A stretch of DNA of 64,000 nt, taken from assembly GCA_016124585.1 (NCBI GenBank), contig WGNL01000013.1, positions 62,001 through 126,000 on the forward strand, given 5' to 3'. The notes beneath the pieces were generated by a model. That model ran no database searches. It was not told the DNA's origin and saw only the letters and a program-made list of their open reading frames with translations. This document shows positions 9,055-17,333 of the stretch, piece after piece. This DNA is from Bacteroidota bacterium (GTDB taxonomy: Bacteria; Bacteroidota; Bacteroidia; Chitinophagales; Saprospiraceae). The number at the start of each line of letters is the position of its first letter. Positions within the stretch are counted from its first letter, which is position 1. The translations under genes and the position numbers were made by a program.

Positions 9055-9094
9055 AAAAAGGCCGCCGCTCCCGATCGGGAGCGGCGGCCTTTTT
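9055..9094. terminator. Strong bidirectional terminator
   Basis: A perfect 40-base palindrome has stem AAAAAGGCCGCCGCTCCCGA and its complement. The stem is far more GC-rich than its surroundings and has T5 on both strands. It separates the convergent peroxidase and small membrane protein genes. Confidence 0.93.
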
Positions 9095-9110
9095 ATATAT
9101 TATTAAGCAA

Positions 9111-9341
9111 TTAGCTTGCCTTTCTCATTTCAATGCCAGTTTCCAAATGAACCATTTTCCCAGCTTTCTGCTCTACTTTTTTCGCCTTTTCAAACTTTGC
9201 GCCCATAATTGCCCCCAAGAAAATAAAAAGTGACAAGCCAGCAAGCCACCATTGCCCCGTGAATCCAGCGATGATAATTACCATCATCATGACATAATAG
9301 CGTATAAGCATTTGGGCAAAATTCAATTCAAACAGTTTCAT
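9111..9341 (-). CDS. Small two-helix membrane protein, function unknown
   Basis: A 76-residue protein with two hydrophobic stretches (about residues 13-28 and 31-47) and a basic, Lys-rich C-terminal tail (FEKAKKVEQKAGKM). The stop is only 17 bases from the bidirectional terminator, so this is a believable transcription unit, possibly the tail of the mutase transcript (107-base gap). I do not recognise the family. Composition and the N-terminal MKLFELNFAQMLIRYY look like a genuine inner-membrane protein. Nothing indicates its role. Confidence 0.65.
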   Translation of the reverse strand: MKLFELNFAQMLIRYYVMMMVIIIAGFTGQWWLAGLSLFIFLGAIMGAKFEKAKKVEQKAGKMVHLETGIEMRKAS

Positions 9342-9447
9342 ATTTCGCAGTATTAAATTTGTGAAGAATTAGTTTTGATGGCACAAATTTATACTGCTTT
9401 CAAACCTGCCAACGCTGACCTTTGTCATATTGGCAAGGTGATATTTG

Positions 9448-11547
9448 TCACTTAATCAGACCCTGCCTGAATCGTCTATTCCCCCCGCCGCCCATCAGTT
9501 TCTGTAGTACAACAATCGCTGCTTCTGCGATTTTCGTTCCTGGCCCAAACACGGCGGCTACGCCACTTTTATATAAAAAATCATAATCCAGCTGGGGCAC
9601 TACTCCACCTACGACCACTTGAATGTCCGGGCGTCCAAGCTTTTCTAATTCGGCTATCGTTTGCGGCACCAGAGTGCGGTGTCCTGCAGCAAGACTGCTG
9701 ATTCCAAGAATATGAACATCATTTTCAGCAGCTTGGCGGGCAGCCTCTGCGGGCGTTTGGAACAAAGGCCCAATGTCCACATCAAAGCCTATATCAGCGA
9801 AGCCAGTAGCAACTATCTTGGCACCCCTGTCATGGCCGTCTTGGCCGAGTTTCGCAACTAGAATACGGGGACGACGTCCTTCTGCTTCCGCAAACTCGTT
9901 TGTCATTTTTCGGGCCTTTTGAAAAAGTCCATCCATGCTGATTTCTTTTGAATAAACCCCTGAAACACTGCGAGTTGTAGGTGTGTACCTGCCAAAAGCA
10001 CGCTCCATTGCATAACTGATTTCACCAAGTGTAGCACGATGCCTAGCAGCCACCACAGCCAGTTCCAAAAGGTTGGCATCAGAGTTTGCACCATTAAAAA
10101 TGGCATCCAATGCAGTTTGTACGGCCGCCTCGTCCCGCTCCGCTTTGATTTTTTTCAACAAAGCGACTTGCCCTTCCCGCACTGCGGTGTTGTCCACTTT
10201 TAAAATTTCAAGCTGCGACTCTTCCTCCACTTCCAAGGTATTTACACCGACAATTTGATCTAAGCCAGCATCAATCCTAGCCTGCTTCTTGGCCGCAGCC
10301 TCTTCAATTCTAAGCTTAGGAAGTCCCGCCTCAATGGCTTTTGCCATTCCACCCATTGTCTCAACTTCTTCAATTAACACCCAAGCTTTTTCACAGAGTT
10401 GTTCGGTTAGATATTCAACAAAATAGCTCCCGGCCCATGGGTCTACAAGGTTGGTGACACTCGTTTCCTTTTGAATGAACAGCTGTGTATCACGGGCAAT
10501 TTTTGCAGAAAAATCAGTTGGTAGTGCGATTGCTTCATCCAATGCATTGGTGTGCAAAGATTGTGTGCCCCCTAAAACAGCTGCCATCGCCTCAATTGCC
10601 GTGCGGGCTACATTGTTAAATGGGCCCTGTTCGGTGAGGCTCCAGCCACTTGTTTGACAGTGCGTACGTAAAGCCATCGACTTTTCATCCTTGGGTTCAA
10701 ACTGCTTCACGATTTTCGCCCATAGCATGCGCCCTGCACGCATTTTGGCAATTTCCATGAAATGGTTCATTCCGATTCCCCAAAAAAAAGAAAGTCTTGG
10801 TGCAAAATCATCGATGTCCAATCCAGCTGCTATCCCTGTTCTTAGGTATTCTAGTCCATCAGCCAATGTGTAGGCCAATTCAATGTCAGCGGTACCTCCC
10901 GCTTCATGAATATGGTAGCCGCTAATACTGATGCTGTTAAACTTTGGCATTCTAGCCGCTGTGTATTTAAAGACATCTCCCACGATGCGCATACTGGCGG
11001 CGGGAGGATAAATGAATGTGTTGCGCACCATGAATTCCTTCAAGATGTCGTTTTGTATCGTCCCACTGAGTTGTTCTGGCTGCACACCCTGCTCTTCAGC
11101 TGCCACGATGTAAAATGCCAAAATCGGTATCACAGCCCCGTTCATCGTCATTGAAACAGACATTTCCCGCAAAGGAATTTGGTCAAAAAGGATTTTCATG
11201 TCTTCGACTGAGTCAATGGCTACACCCGCCATTCCCACATCACCGGGCACACGAGGATGGTCACTATCATATCCTCGGTGTGTCGCCAAATCAAAAGCTA
11301 CGGAGAGTCCTTTTTGCCCTTGTGCCAGATTCCTTCTGTAAAATGCATTGCTGTCGGCAGCAGTGGAAAAGCCAGCATATTGGCGTATTGTCCAAGGCCG
11401 GGTGAGGTACATCGTACTGTATGGGCCCCCTAAATAAGGAGGTATTCCAGCAACAAAATTCTGATGTTCAATTTGACGAGGTTCGAACTTAGATGGGATT
11501 TCAATTCCTTCTGGTGTAATTGGTTGGGTATCGTCAAGCTTGGGCAT
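9448..11547 (-). CDS. scpA: Methylmalonyl-CoA mutase, large catalytic subunit
   Basis: The mutase interconverts succinyl-CoA and (R)-methylmalonyl-CoA with adenosylcobalamin. The 699 residues comprise a TIM barrel (about 1-530) with the substrate-binding segment [14 protein letters not shown] and [17 protein letters not shown], then a cobalamin-binding domain from about residue 559. That domain has D570-G-H572-D-R-G, where His572 is the lower cobalt ligand, and SSLAAGH and VVVGG. The length fits the catalytic chain (MutB/ScpA). The small subunit, MeaB and epimerase genes are not in the window. It lies 101 bases downstream of the DUF2911 gene. Confidence 0.97.
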   Translation of the reverse strand: MPKLDDTQPITPEGIEIPSKFEPRQIEHQNFVAGIPPYLGGPYSTMYLTRPWTIRQYAGFSTAADSNAFYRRNLAQGQKGLSVAFDLATHRGYDSDHPRVPGDVGMAGVAIDSVEDMKILFDQIPLREMSVSMTMNGAVIPILAFYIVAAEEQGVQPEQLSGTIQNDILKEFMVRNTFIYPPAASMRIVGDVFKYTAARMPKFNSISISGYHIHEAGGTADIELAYTLADGLEYLRTGIAAGLDIDDFAPRLSFFWGIGMNHFMEIAKMRAGRMLWAKIVKQFEPKDEKSMALRTHCQTSGWSLTEQGPFNNVARTAIEAMAAVLGGTQSLHTNALDEAIALPTDFSAKIARDTQLFIQKETSVTNLVDPWAGSYFVEYLTEQLCEKAWVLIEEVETMGGMAKAIEAGLPKLRIEEAAAKKQARIDAGLDQIVGVNTLEVEEESQLEILKVDNTAVREGQVALLKKIKAERDEAAVQTALDAIFNGANSDANLLELAVVAARHRATLGEISYAMERAFGRYTPTTRSVSGVYSKEISMDGLFQKARKMTNEFAEAEGRRPRILVAKLGQDGHDRGAKIVATGFADIGFDVDIGPLFQTPAEAARQAAENDVHILGISSLAAGHRTLVPQTIAELEKLGRPDIQVVVGGVVPQLDYDFLYKSGVAAVFGPGTKIAEAAIVVLQKLMGGGGNRRFRQGLIK

Positions 11548-11648
11548 ATGGTAGATTTTGGGGCAAATTTGGGAAAGTTTGGATAAAAATTTGGAGAGGG
11601 AGCAGTAAAGACTTCCATTCTACCTCACAACTTCCCATTTTAGGCTAC

Positions 11649-12767
11649 TTATTGAGGCAAAGCTTTTCCATCCTCTAAGTTTTTTACCATCGCCGACAAA
11701 GAAGACCGATTCAGGTCGTCGGGGGCTTGTGCCAAGGCTTTTTTAGCATAAATGAGGGCTTTTTTCAAGTCACCATTTGCGGAATAGCCTCTGGCTAAGC
11801 CTACGTTAACAGGCCAAGTTTCTCCATTTTTTTCATGATTCTTTTCAAAAACAACCAAGGCTTCTTTGTAATTCTTCGATGAAATCAACTGCCTGCCATA
11901 CTGGTGCAGTTCAAGGACAGTTGCGTGGTCGTAGGCAGTTGTCATTGTTTCTTTAGCTTCTTTTTCATTTCCCATTTTGCGAAGCAAGTCTGCTTTTGTG
12001 GAGAGTGCACTGAATGTTTGCAGTCCACCCAAGTTTGGGTTTGTGGCGCTATTTATCCAAAACAAGGCTTGGTCAAGATTCACGTCGTTGTCCACGCACC
12101 ACCTAGCTGCAGCCTGCAAGCTGGGAGGGTCGAAGCCAAGACCACCGCTCATTTGGCGCTGGATCGCAGTTAGCGAGGTGGTTACAAAATCAGTTTCCAC
12201 CTTGAATGGTATCCGCCAATGCTCCCATTCCAAAGCAACTTCTACTGAATTTTTTGTTGGGTCTAAAAATGTATAGGCCAGCAATTCCCTACTCTGTGGC
12301 AAGTCTTTTTGTTGGCGTACTGTCACCCGAAGTGCATCGTCTTTTGGGTCATAGAAATAGGTGCCCCAGCCAGAATAATTCTTGGAAAAAACCAAAATAC
12401 AGGAATCCGGGTAAAGTGCTATCGCAAAGCCATATTTACCAGCCGTCAATTTTTTGCCTTCTACTGTAACATCAGTTGAAAAGGCGATGGTGGTATTTTC
12501 ATCAGCACCTGCCCGCCAAGGTGATGCTGTGGCGGAACCAAAACCAAGGTTGATGAAGCCAAAGTTGGCCACATTCGTGCCCCAAATTTTACCTTCTCTA
12601 CCCTTAACGCCAGGTGCATTCCAATTGATGTCGATTTGGGTCACTCCAATCGTAATTTCTGCACTCATTTTGGGATTGGTAGTGACTGGCATTTTCAAGT
12701 TTTGGGATAAAAGTTGGCTCGCAATCATGGCAAGCAATGCCAAAGTGGAGAGTATATATTTTTTCAT
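11649..12767 (-). CDS. Secreted DUF2911 protein with C-terminal TPR-like repeats
   Basis: The 372-residue protein begins with a signal peptide (MKKYILSTLALLAMIASQLLSQ). Residues about 25-200 match DUF2911, a Bacteroidota periplasmic domain: IDINWNAPGVKGREGKIWG, WRAGADENTTIAFSTDV and LTAGKYGFAIALYPDS. The C-terminal half is helical and TPR-like, including ALVVFEKNHEKNGETWPVNVGLARGY and KKALIYAKKALAQAPDDL. DUF2911 has no established function. The gene is monocistronic or leads the mutase gene. Confidence 0.85.
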   Translation of the reverse strand: MKKYILSTLALLAMIASQLLSQNLKMPVTTNPKMSAEITIGVTQIDINWNAPGVKGREGKIWGTNVANFGFINLGFGSATASPWRAGADENTTIAFSTDVTVEGKKLTAGKYGFAIALYPDSCILVFSKNYSGWGTYFYDPKDDALRVTVRQQKDLPQSRELLAYTFLDPTKNSVEVALEWEHWRIPFKVETDFVTTSLTAIQRQMSGGLGFDPPSLQAAARWCVDNDVNLDQALFWINSATNPNLGGLQTFSALSTKADLLRKMGNEKEAKETMTTAYDHATVLELHQYGRQLISSKNYKEALVVFEKNHEKNGETWPVNVGLARGYSANGDLKKALIYAKKALAQAPDDLNRSSLSAMVKNLEDGKALPQ

Positions 12768-12967
12768 GTTTGAAAGTTTGTTTTGATAAAATTAAAAGGA
12801 AGTAACTACGGCTTGCTGCCGATAGTCTTGAGCCGAATGACAATCTTTTTTACAAGTGGTGACGTTAATTTAGATATTAAGCCCTAGGCGCAGTTTCAAA
12901 TTCAACGCAATTTTTACACAATAAATAATAACAAAGCTAGGGTTTACGAAATGGCGCAGATAAGTAT

Positions 12968-12975
12968 TAGATTTG
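12968..12975 (+). promoter_or_regulatory. Candidate -7 box of the cold-shock-domain gene
   Basis: TAGATTTG fits the Bacteroidota TAnnTTTG -7 consensus. A weak -33 element (TTTA at 12943-12946) lies 21 bases upstream. It implies a leader of about 70 nt before 13052. Confidence 0.35.
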
Positions 12976-13051
12976 CGAAATTCAGAATTTCGATAACTTG
13001 GTTGTTTTCATGCAAACAGTTTTCGTGATTCCTTCACCTTTAATTTTTAAA

Positions 13052-13501
13052 ATGGCAAAATCAAGAGAGACTTATAGCAAGAAAGAAAACGAAAAGAAAA
13101 AACACAAGAAAAGGCAAGACAAAGAAAACCGAAAAGAACAGCGAAAGGCTGAAAAAGAAGAGGGCAAATCCTTCGAAGACATGATCATGTATGTAGATGA
13201 GGACGGCAACCTTACGCCCGAAAAACCCGACCCTTCCAAGCGCAAAAAAATTAGAAAAGATGATATAGAGCTGGGCGTACCTAAAAGGGAAAAAGAAGAC
13301 CCTATTCGCAAAGGAAGGGTTAGTTTTTTTGATGAATCTAAAGGTTTCGGATTCATTATCGACCGGGACTCAGACGAGCGTATATTCGTTCATATCAATT
13401 CCTTGGAAGAACCATTAAGGGCCAATGACAAGGTGACTTTTGAAATAGAAATGGGCCAAAAAGGCCCAGTTGCAGTCAATGTTCAGTTGGTCAAACTTTG
13501 A
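13052..13501 (+). CDS. Cold-shock-domain protein with long basic N-terminal extension
   Basis: The 149-residue product has a cold-shock nucleic-acid-binding domain in its last 65 residues (KGRVSFFDESKGFGFI is RNP1; IFVHI is RNP2). Before it lies a highly charged, Lys/Glu-rich extension of about 80 residues (KKENEKKKHKKRQDKENRKE). I chose the ATG at 13052, which gives MAKSRETYSKKE; upstream codons would add unlike sequence. It probably binds single-stranded RNA as a chaperone or in ribosome-associated work; the basic tail would strengthen RNA contact. It ends at a hairpin shared with the convergent lipoprotein gene. Confidence 0.9.
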   Translation: MAKSRETYSKKENEKKKHKKRQDKENRKEQRKAEKEEGKSFEDMIMYVDEDGNLTPEKPDPSKRKKIRKDDIELGVPKREKEDPIRKGRVSFFDESKGFGFIIDRDSDERIFVHINSLEEPLRANDKVTFEIEMGQKGPVAVNVQLVKL

Positions 13502-13513
13502 CAAGACAAACAG

Positions 13514-13551
13514 CTTTGACCGTGGAAACTTACTAGGAACCACGGTCAAAG
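13514..13551. terminator. Bidirectional terminator hairpin
   Basis: A perfect 12-bp stem (CTTTGACCGTGG / CCACGGTCAAAG) with a 14-nt loop sits between convergent genes. There is no long T-run. Confidence 0.65.
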
Positions 13552-13558
13552 TCTCTAT

Positions 13559-14134
13559 TTACTCTGGCAGGTTCCCGCTTGCAACGTTCAAACCCTGCAA
13601 AATTGCTGGAGTTACCCGTTCAATTCCAGCCCGGTCAGCCAAATAGATATCTAATTCTCGAGCCTCTTTTACCAATTTCCCATCTTTCAGCATTTCAACA
13701 CCTGGCTTTCCATCTTTTACATAAATTTTCAAACCTGGAAATTCACCCGGTGCATTATCGGGCATGAGAGACATCCCACCTTGGGCATTGTTCAAATTTT
13801 TGAGATTTACCTTTGATTGGTAAACACTTCCTTTGTAGGTGTTTTCTATAAGCAGCACATAGTTTTTATCCACAAAAACATGAACCTCCCCGACTCCAGG
13901 TACCACCCCATTAGCTTTTTGGTATTCCTGTTCCAATGGCACAAATGACTGCTTTATCCGCTGCAAATAATCTGTCTCTTCCAATGCAGCTGCGGTTAAA
14001 ATATCAGTTGAAGTTGCACCAGTTGGAACAATTGAGTTCCCATCGACTTTCTCGTAATCATTCGATTTGGAATCTTGTTGGCAGGCAAAAAATAGGGCCG
14101 TAAACACAATGAAAAACATTAGTTTCTTCGTCAT
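13559..14134 (-). CDS. Lipoprotein of unknown function
   Basis: The start at 14134 gives a lipoprotein signal with Cys18 (MTKKLMFFIVFTALFFAC). The mature part, about 174 residues, has an acidic tether and then a mixed alpha/beta domain (GVGEVHVFVDKNYVLLIENTY, GLKIYVKDGKPGVEMLKDGK). I do not recognise the family. Nothing resembling a catalytic motif is visible. It is in the same orientation as the PD40-OmpA gene, 151 bases downstream of its stop, so co-transcription is possible. Confidence 0.75.
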   Translation of the reverse strand: MTKKLMFFIVFTALFFACQQDSKSNDYEKVDGNSIVPTGATSTDILTAAALEETDYLQRIKQSFVPLEQEYQKANGVVPGVGEVHVFVDKNYVLLIENTYKGSVYQSKVNLKNLNNAQGGMSLMPDNAPGEFPGLKIYVKDGKPGVEMLKDGKLVKEARELDIYLADRAGIERVTPAILQGLNVASGNLPE

Positions 14135-14285
14135 GGCAATCTCGATTTTGGATTTTGATTTAATTTGAAATACCACTTTATCAGGTATTTTAAATTAAAG
14201 GCAAAGTTAATACCAAATTGCATGGATGGAAAAGCAGTTAAACTGAAAAGCCACCTGTGGCACGTTTTACAAGAATTTGTCCGGC

Positions 14286-16247
14286 TTATTTTACTTCGAT
14301 AATCTCTACACGCCGTTCTCTGGATGCACCCACACTATAAATGGAATTTCGTTCATCAAAAAGGTCATCACTGATGCCACTCGCCGCCTGGGACTCGCCG
14401 AATGGTGCCTCGGAAATCACCAACTTACCACTTTTCAAAAAAGGCTGAAAAATACCGCTCCGCCACTGCTCAAACTGATTTCGGAGACTGCTGATTCTGC
14501 GTTGAGCTAGGAAGTCGTTGTAATCTGATTTGGCTCTTGGACTTGTGTAACCTTTTATCACAATTTCAACCCGCTCTTCATCTTGAAGTCGTTTTAGCAA
14601 TATCTCGCTGAACAAACCAAGGTGGTCAAATCCTGTTTTTACATCTTCTTCAAAAAAGTCGGAAATGCGAATTGTGGCATCATCCACTTCTTCTTCGTTC
14701 GTGATTGGTTTGGTGTACTGTTTAATGAAATCGCTTTTACGAGGATAAAATTTCTCAAAGGTCTCCGCATAAGTTTTTTTAGTCGTGGTTCTGTTTGTTC
14801 GCTTGTCTGGCTCGTCGTTATCAAAAAAGAGGGCAAGGGGCAAAAAATCTTCAAGTTTTTCAAAAGTCGGAAGGGCTGGAGTTGGATTGATAGCAATCTC
14901 AGGGGGGGATGTACTCGCTGTTGAATCTTTTTTTTCTTCGTAAATCACACGAAAAATATCATGGCAACAGCTTTTGTTGTTGGGGTCAAGGTAGAAAGAA
15001 CCTGGTCGATTGGAAGAAACAAATCCTGACTTGGCATTGTCATCCAATGAATAATAAATATCATGGTAGCTAGAATTTACTGGCTTGCCTAGGTTGCGAA
15101 CATCACCCCAGCTTTCACTTTTTTTGGATTCAAAAACATCATAACCTCCCAGACCACCACGACCATCCGAACTAAAAAAAAGCGTTTGCGAAGCATCATG
15201 AAAAAAAGGCGAGATGTCATTTTCTGGCGTGTTGAGGAATTCCAAGTTTTTTGGCTCCATGAATTTATCCTTCACCAATTCACAGAACCAGATATCTAAT
15301 TTGCCTTTTCCACCGGGTCGGTCTGAGACAAAATACAGTACGGTTTTTTGGCTGACTGAATCAAAACCGAGGCTAGGCTGCGTAGTAGTAAATCCTTTTT
15401 TGTTAATAATTTCGGGAAGTTTTACCGGTGTTTTTTCCCAACGCCCCCTTTTGTCTTTGTCCCGGTAAAAGATTTCGCACCGAATGTCCGAGCTGTTCAC
15501 GTATTCACAAACCGTAAAATAAATCCGGTTCCTGTCTGAAGAAAAAGTGGTGTGTGCCGTAAGTTTTTTATCGTCGTTAAAATCACGGCCCATAATTCTC
15601 CCTTTGGCCAGATTTTCCGAAGTCAACAGTTTAGAAAGTTTTCGCTCAGGTGTATTTTTATCCGAAGGGAAATCAAAACGGTACGAGGAATAGTAAGTGG
15701 TATTTCCAACCTGAACCGCTCCAAATTCAGAATATGGTGTGTTGATTTTTTTATCCAAATGCTCTACCCGAACAATTTTATCATTTGGTCCCACAGGGTC
15801 TGCTATGGCCCAGCGACATGAATTCAGTTCCTCGTTTGCCCATTGTGAATAGTAGTCAGACTCGGTACTGTTTTTCAAAAATGCTTCAAAATCTTCATAA
15901 GCTTCCTGGTACTTCCCGAGTGTTTTCTTTACTTGTCCTAGCCAGAATAAGGCCAATGGATACCTGAACACCTCTTGGCTATTTGCCACTTTGGTGTAAT
16001 ATTTTTCAGCTTCTTCGAATGCATTGAATTGACGAGTGACCTCAGCGTATTTGAACCAAAGTCCAACCTCTTCAGGCGAGCGCTCCATTGCATCACGGAA
16101 ATGGACAAATGCTGTGTAGAAATCCTTCTCGGCAAAAGCCTTGTCTCCCGCTTTTTCAAACGCTTTTGCAGATTGGGCAGTAAGCGAAACCACTGCAGCA
16201 AAAGCAAGAAAAATGGACATTACGAGGCTTTCAAATCTCATGTTCAA
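14286..16247 (-). CDS. TPR-PD40-OmpA outer-membrane-associated protein (PorE-like architecture)
   Basis: The 653-residue product has a signal peptide (about 1-23) and TPR-like helices (about 25-150). A beta-propeller of PD40 repeats follows (about 165-425, for example LYFVSDRPGGKGKLDIWF and LFFSSDGRGGLGGYDVFES). A C-terminal OmpA-like peptidoglycan-binding domain covers about 530-653 (RVEIVIKGYTSPRAKSDYN, SRERRVEII). PorE of the type IX secretion system combines the same modules plus a carboxypeptidase regulatory domain, which I cannot see here, so PorE itself is not claimed. It probably anchors an envelope complex to peptidoglycan. Confidence 0.85.
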   Translation of the reverse strand: MNMRFESLVMSIFLAFAAVVSLTAQSAKAFEKAGDKAFAEKDFYTAFVHFRDAMERSPEEVGLWFKYAEVTRQFNAFEEAEKYYTKVANSQEVFRYPLALFWLGQVKKTLGKYQEAYEDFEAFLKNSTESDYYSQWANEELNSCRWAIADPVGPNDKIVRVEHLDKKINTPYSEFGAVQVGNTTYYSSYRFDFPSDKNTPERKLSKLLTSENLAKGRIMGRDFNDDKKLTAHTTFSSDRNRIYFTVCEYVNSSDIRCEIFYRDKDKRGRWEKTPVKLPEIINKKGFTTTQPSLGFDSVSQKTVLYFVSDRPGGKGKLDIWFCELVKDKFMEPKNLEFLNTPENDISPFFHDASQTLFFSSDGRGGLGGYDVFESKKSESWGDVRNLGKPVNSSYHDIYYSLDDNAKSGFVSSNRPGSFYLDPNNKSCCHDIFRVIYEEKKDSTASTSPPEIAINPTPALPTFEKLEDFLPLALFFDNDEPDKRTNRTTTKKTYAETFEKFYPRKSDFIKQYTKPITNEEEVDDATIRISDFFEEDVKTGFDHLGLFSEILLKRLQDEERVEIVIKGYTSPRAKSDYNDFLAQRRISSLRNQFEQWRSGIFQPFLKSGKLVISEAPFGESQAASGISDDLFDERNSIYSVGASRERRVEIIEVK

Positions 16248-16330
16248 CTAATTTTCAGCTAAAGTATTGAAAATCAAGGAACGAGATGAAAGACCTACTT
16301 TTTTTCACTGTCGCCGAACTGTCGAATACT

Positions 16331-17227
16331 TTAGTTTTCAACCTCGGCAATCAAGTTGGGATAATCCGTGATAATGCCATCCACTCCCCAACGACGCAGT
16401 TTTTTCATTGACTTAATATTGTTCACCGTCCAAGGTATGACCTTGATTCCCAATTTATGCAGGGCTTTCACATCCCGTTTGCGAAGCAAATTATAGTCAA
16501 CACTGTAAATAGTTGGTTGAAAATCAAGCAGTTTCAAATTCTTTTCATAGCCATCCTTATTTTCTACCAAGAAGGCAATGGTTTGGTTGGGTGCTAATTT
16601 TTTCACCCAAACTAAAGCCCTTGTATCAAATGATTGGACACAGGTGAGTTCTGTTATTTTCAGGCGTTCGAGTTCGGCCAATACCAATTTGGTAAAGTCT
16701 TCAATTTTTGGTGTAAAGAGCCCATCTCCATCCGGGTGGCTTTTGATTTCAATGTTAAAATGCGGCATTTTCATGCTTTTTTCTTCGCAATGTTGCCGTA
16801 CTGCTGTTACAACATCTTCCAATGAAGGTTTGTACACTTTCATTGCTTGCTGATTTGGAAAGCGGGGATTGCCACGGCTACCACAGTCGAATTGCTTGAC
16901 TTCCTCGTAAGTCAACCCCATTATCTTCAAGGCCATTGCTTCAGATTTTGCAACAGGTGTGCCATCGGGTTTCGTGCAAGTAATTTCAGACATCCAAGGC
17001 TCATGGCTGACTATCAGTTCTCCGTTTTTTGAAACCGCCAAGTCTAATTCAAGGGTTTTTATTTCCGGAAAATCAAGGGCTTTGAGAAATGCGGGGATGG
17101 TATTCTCTGGCATCAATCCACGACAACCACGATGCCCCTGCCAGTCAAAGTTTTGAGCCCGAAGATTTGATTCTGATGCATTCATCATAAAAAAGGTCAG
17201 GATTAATGCGGAATAATAATGTTTCAT
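16331..17227 (-). CDS. Secreted glycerophosphodiester phosphodiesterase
   Basis: A 298-residue GDPD-family TIM-barrel enzyme with a signal peptide ending near residue 24. Catalytic and metal residues are visible: H32-R33 in GHRGCRG, E41 in PENTIPAF, E60 and D62 in LELDLAVSKNGELIV, and H75 in SHEP. It hydrolyses glycerophosphodiesters released from phospholipids to glycerol-3-phosphate and an alcohol in the periplasm. It ends with the typical VDGIITDYPNL. It is divergent from the adenylate cyclase, and each gene has a TAATTTTG box. Confidence 0.93.
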   Translation of the reverse strand: MKHYYSALILTFFMMNASESNLRAQNFDWQGHRGCRGLMPENTIPAFLKALDFPEIKTLELDLAVSKNGELIVSHEPWMSEITCTKPDGTPVAKSEAMALKIMGLTYEEVKQFDCGSRGNPRFPNQQAMKVYKPSLEDVVTAVRQHCEEKSMKMPHFNIEIKSHPDGDGLFTPKIEDFTKLVLAELERLKITELTCVQSFDTRALVWVKKLAPNQTIAFLVENKDGYEKNLKLLDFQPTIYSVDYNLLRKRDVKALHKLGIKVIPWTVNNIKSMKKLRRWGVDGIITDYPNLIAEVEN

Positions 17228-17248
17228 AAAAACTGTTTTTTACAAATG

Positions 17249-17256
17249 CAAAATTA
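17249..17256 (-). promoter_or_regulatory. Candidate -7 box of the glycerophosphodiesterase gene
   Basis: Read on minus, this is TAATTTTG (TAnnTTTG), 21 bases upstream of the ATG at 17227. I found no matching -33 element at 19-22 bases. Confidence 0.35.
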
Positions 17257-17280
17257 ACTCTCCCAGTACAACCGTTATAT

Positions 17281-17288
17281 TAATTTTG
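17281..17288 (+). promoter_or_regulatory. Candidate -7 box of the adenylate cyclase gene
   Basis: TAATTTTG on plus is the same 8-mer as the divergent minus-strand box at 17249-17256. It implies a leader of about 40 nt. There is no clear -33 TTG. Confidence 0.35.
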
Positions 17289-17333
17289 CGTAAGCTAAAA
17301 TCCATCAAAATTCTAGATTGAATTCCCAGTCAA

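Noticed and set aside
13072-13356. Minus-strand ORF opposite the cold-shock-domain gene
   Set aside because: Its Phe/Ser-rich sequence is the complement of the Lys/Glu-rich tail of the real gene, so it is a shadow.
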